Of a stretch of 8,238 bases of DNA, positions 6,375 through 8,238 are shown piece after piece. Position 1 is the first letter of the stretch; every line of letters begins with the position of its first letter. The position numbers and the translations under genes were made by a program. A model generated the notes under the pieces. The model worked only from the letters and a program-made list of their open reading frames with translations, was not told the DNA's origin and searched no databases. Source of the DNA: Methanosphaera sp. SHI613 (GTDB taxonomy: Archaea; Methanobacteriota; Methanobacteria; Methanobacteriales; Methanobacteriaceae); NCBI GenBank assembly GCA_003266145.1, contig MVJJ01000158.1, positions 1 through 8,238 on the forward strand, written 5' to 3'.

Positions 6375-7076
6375 TTATTTAATTATTGTAACACCATCGA
6401 CTATGCTGTCTTTTCTAATTTGAATGTTTTTGATTACGTCCTCGACGTTTGTCGTCAATGATTTCTCTATAATCTCTTTTTTTACATTAAACAGGTTTCC
6501 TAACAGCAACATTGCATCAGGGCTTTTAACGTCATAAAAAGATTGGCTTCCGCTGCTTATTATTGTACGAAATCCATACTTGTCCTGTAGGGAAAATAAC
6601 TGATTAATCTGGCTGAGCATCTTTGACTTATAATATCCTCTGCTTTTGAGAACACTTCTGTAGTTGATGTTCACGCTGATGTTATTTTCTACAAGCATCT
6701 TGGATAGGATATGATTTATACCGCTATTGTGGTTTGATATGTATGGTTCATTGATGATGTCAATCTGAGGCATCTGACATGCTGCTCTGTTTATATTTTC
6801 CTTTCCACCATTAACCATTATGATATCACTTCGTTTATGATATTTCAGTACGGTTTTTGTCAATATTTGTGGATTTGTCTGGTTGATATAAACTCCATGG
6901 TACAGATTTAATTTTGTTGATTCTTTGAGCATGTTGAATCGATCTAGGATTTCATCCTTATTATCATTTAATGATGACGAATCATAAAATATACATGCAC
7001 CCTTAAAGTCAAATTTTTCCAAAGTTTCTATAACCTCTTCATTTGGTTGAATATTGAAATCATAAAAATTAGTCAT
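6375..7076 (-). CDS. rnp3: Ribonuclease P protein component 3 (Rpp30)
   Basis: Rpp30 is the TIM-barrel (PHP-like, but not metal-hydrolytic) partner of Pop5 in archaeal RNase P. The heterodimer activates the catalytic domain of the RNA. The 233-residue product carries the barrel strands and family motifs in order: FYDFNIQP at the N-terminus, GACIFYDSSS (26-35), IIMVNGGKENINRAAC (85-100) with QIDIINEP (104-111), GINHILSKMLVENNISVNINYRSVL (119-143, given here as positions with key residues N136 and R140), and ISSGSQSFYDVKSPDAMLLLG (173-193, the C-terminal SGS...SPDA element). The gene ends in two tandem TAA codons. Its ATG has a weak AGGT motif about 9 nt upstream, and the 68-bp gap before it may hold a minor promoter. 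Confidence 0.93.
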   Translation of the reverse strand: MTNFYDFNIQPNEEVIETLEKFDFKGACIFYDSSSLNDNKDEILDRFNMLKESTKLNLYHGVYINQTNPQILTKTVLKYHKRSDIIMVNGGKENINRAACQMPQIDIINEPYISNHNSGINHILSKMLVENNISVNINYRSVLKSRGYYKSKMLSQINQLFSLQDKYGFRTIISSGSQSFYDVKSPDAMLLLGNLFNVKKEIIEKSLTTNVEDVIKNIQIRKDSIVDGVTIIK

Positions 7077-7144
7077 ATTATTAGAACCTAGTATTTAATC
7101 AAGTGGTATTTAAAAATAAAAATAATAATTTTTTTTTATAAAAA
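7077..7144 (-). promoter_or_regulatory. AT-only spacer before rpp30: weak promoter or U-tract
   Basis: The 68-bp gap has almost no G or C. On the minus strand T5AT5AAATACC (about 7105-7120) could be a TATA box placing initiation just ahead of the rpp30 start, or a U-tract ending a fraction of upstream transcripts. It is the largest gap within the rpl15e-pop5 block. The sequence does not settle which it is. Confidence 0.25.
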
Positions 7145-7576
7145 TCATTCTAAGAAATCAAACATGTCCTTTGCTACAGCCAAGGCATTTTCCTTACTTA
7201 CAGGATAGCTTGCAATTTTTATTCTCATGTGAATAGCATCCCCCGTGTAAGTCAATTTAAGTGTTTCATCATAAGCTTCCTGCTTGTCAAAGCGCAAAAA
7301 TAAGTTTCCCTTATCATCCATACGACGACTAAGCTCATCTTTGATGATGCACTTATCTTCCTCAGATAAATTTTCATTAAGGAATTTAATGATATCCTTG
7401 GTAAATCGTTTCTTAGAAATTTTTTCAGATAAAATAGTTATTCTGTTACCGAAGTGGTCTTCAGTAATTGTTTTAACAGGTGAAGGTTGAGAAAAGAGGT
7501 AACTAATTGATTTAGTTACATTCTCCTCATCTTCGGTTGAATAAACAAATGTCCTGTACGAAATGTTATGGATCAT
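7145..7576 (-). CDS. Conserved archaeal RNA-binding protein, predicted exosome-associated (COG1325-type)
   Basis: This 143-residue protein matches, by length, context and general character, the small archaeal family annotated as 'RNA-binding protein' or 'predicted exosome subunit' that sits between L15e and Rpp30. Visible features are an N-terminal strand (ISYRTFVYSTEDEENV, 5-20), PVKTITEDHFGNRITILSEKI (33-53, beta hairpin with a conserved-looking HFGN), a helical EEDKCIIKDELSRRMDDKGNLFLRFDKQEA middle (72-101) and a C-terminal MRIKIASYPVSKENALAVAKDMF segment (117-139). No catalytic motif, signal peptide or membrane segment is seen. Its biochemical role is not established. The ATG abuts the rpl15e stop (TAAATG) with AGGTTAGAT upstream at 7579-7587, so translation is probably coupled to L15e. 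Confidence 0.8.
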   Translation of the reverse strand: MIHNISYRTFVYSTEDEENVTKSISYLFSQPSPVKTITEDHFGNRITILSEKISKKRFTKDIIKFLNENLSEEDKCIIKDELSRRMDDKGNLFLRFDKQEAYDETLKLTYTGDAIHMRIKIASYPVSKENALAVAKDMFDFLE

Positions 7577-8122
7577 TTATCTAACCTTTTCAGCACCTTT
7601 ACCTTTTTTACGTAATCCTCTACCTTTCTTACCAGCACTAGTTAAACCTCTGAATGCTCTTCTAGTGTGTTGTTTTTCACATATCCAATTGATTTTGTTA
7701 TCGTTTTGGATTTCAGGTCTTTGTGGGTCAACAAGAATTACTTCGTAGTATTTAGCTTTACCATCTTCCCAAACCCAGTAAGAGTTTAATACTTCTAAGT
7801 TAGGATATTTACGTGCTACACGTTCTTCAGCCATTCTTTGAATGGATTTTTTACCTGAAATTTTGTTTACACCCATTCTTTTTGGATCTCTACCGTTTTT
7901 GAATCTAGGTTTTCTTCTTGATCCTCTTCTTACTCTGATTCTTGCGAGTACGTATCCTGTTTTAGCTTTGTATCCTAAACGGCGTGCTCTGTCTACTCTT
8001 GTAGGTTTATCGATTCTTACGATAACAGGTTGTCTTCTCCATTTAGGTAATCTTTCCATCATAAGTTCTTTAACGTATGATTCACTTGGGTTTTTCCATG
8101 CTTCTTTCATATACTTGTACAT
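7577..8122 (-). CDS. rpl15e: 50S ribosomal protein L15e
   Basis: L15e is an archaeal/eukaryotic protein of the large ribosomal subunit that binds 23S rRNA. The product is strongly basic and 181 residues long, slightly short of the eukaryotic ~200 but typical of archaea. Diagnostic blocks are [12 protein letters not shown] at the N-terminus, [10 protein letters not shown] (23-32), the RNA-contacting [25 protein letters not shown] (43-67, noted for its R48-L49-G50-Y51-K52 core), [13 protein letters not shown] (77-89), [25 protein letters not shown] (109-133) and the C-terminal [17 protein letters not shown] (154-170). The ATG at 8120-8122 is preceded by GAGGTAGAT (8126-8134), the same core motif used by psmA. 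It leads the block with the RNA-binding protein and RNase P genes. Confidence 0.97.
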   Translation of the reverse strand: MYKYMKEAWKNPSESYVKELMMERLPKWRRQPVIVRIDKPTRVDRARRLGYKAKTGYVLARIRVRRGSRRKPRFKNGRDPKRMGVNKISGKKSIQRMAEERVARKYPNLEVLNSYWVWEDGKAKYYEVILVDPQRPEIQNDNKINWICEKQHTRRAFRGLTSAGKKGRGLRKKGKGAEKVR

Positions 8123-8174
8123 TTAATCTACCTCATTGTTCAGCCTTCTGGCCACATTCAATTTAGTTTATTTG

Positions 8175-8238
8175 TGTATATTGAAGGAGTAGAGTACTGG
8201 AAAACAGTAAAACTCTTTTAAATTTCTCCTAAAATATA
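8175..8238 (-). promoter_or_regulatory. rpl15e leader/promoter region with a small hairpin
   Basis: Two TATA-like boxes are possible on the minus strand: AATTTAAAAG (8215-8224), giving a leader of about 65-70 nt, or AATATACAC (about 8175-8183), giving about 30 nt. Between them lies an imperfect hairpin: GAGTACTG (8192-8199) pairs with CAGTA (8205-8209) and CTC (8213-8215) around a GAAAA loop, with a 3-nt bulge. If the upstream box is used, the hairpin sits at the 5' end of the leader. The upstream neighbour is outside the window. Confidence 0.3.

Noticed and set aside
1..8238. CRISPR array, tRNA/rRNA, insertion sequence, integrase or defence genes
   Set aside because: No regularly spaced repeats, cloverleaf-like segments, transposase-like frames or terminal inverted repeats were seen; almost all DNA is accounted for by conserved housekeeping genes.

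Overview
The window looks like a chromosomal core region of a low-GC euryarchaeal methanogen of the order Methanobacteriales. Three things point there: the proteins are archaeal (RNase P proteins Pop5 and Rpp30, the Rrp4/Rrp41/Rrp42 exosome, SBDS, a proteasome alpha subunit, L15e); the intergenic DNA is very AT-rich with TATA-like boxes; and the order L15e - RNA-binding protein - Rpp30 - Pop5 - PsmA - SBDS - Rrp4 - Rrp41 - Rrp42 is the archaeal 'exosome superoperon' as I remember it from Methanothermobacter. The Asn/Ile/Lys-rich proteins and a small remnant resembling a surface-protein C-terminus suggest Methanosphaera or a close relative. The genus is inference.

All nine intact genes and one gene remnant are on the minus strand, so transcription runs from high to low coordinates. 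Block A (8122 to 6006) is rpl15e, a conserved RNA-binding/exosome-associated protein, rpp30 and pop5, with gaps of 0, 68 and 15 bp. Next comes a 211-bp spacer with a perfect 17-bp palindrome, then purB (5785 to 4430) and a roughly 39-codon remnant ending in a stop and a hairpin plus T-run. Block B begins after about 300 bp of gene-free AT-rich DNA holding a likely promoter, followed by psmA (3945 to 3037). A 153-bp gap with a T7 tract and a TATA-like box separates it from sbds, rrp4, rrp41 and rrp42 (2883 to 9). These four are tightly packed: an 8-bp gap, then two 8-bp overlaps.

Functionally the cluster joins ribosome production (L15e, SBDS), tRNA 5'-end maturation (Pop5 and Rpp30 of RNase P), 3'-5' RNA decay and tailing (Rrp41/Rrp42 hexameric ring with Rrp4 cap) and protein degradation (20S proteasome alpha ring). 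purB is a purine-biosynthesis gene that does not belong to this theme; it seems to have been placed between pop5 and psmA, and the remnant beside it supports a rearrangement there.

The most notable points are: (1) purB and a degraded gene end interrupting the conserved cluster; (2) a proteasome alpha subunit of 302 residues with a charged, acidic C-terminal tail of about 62 residues beyond the usual fold; (3) the palindrome and related half-sites upstream of purB. I saw no strong evidence for an entirely new multi-gene system, and no CRISPR array, tRNA, rRNA, insertion sequence or defence gene.
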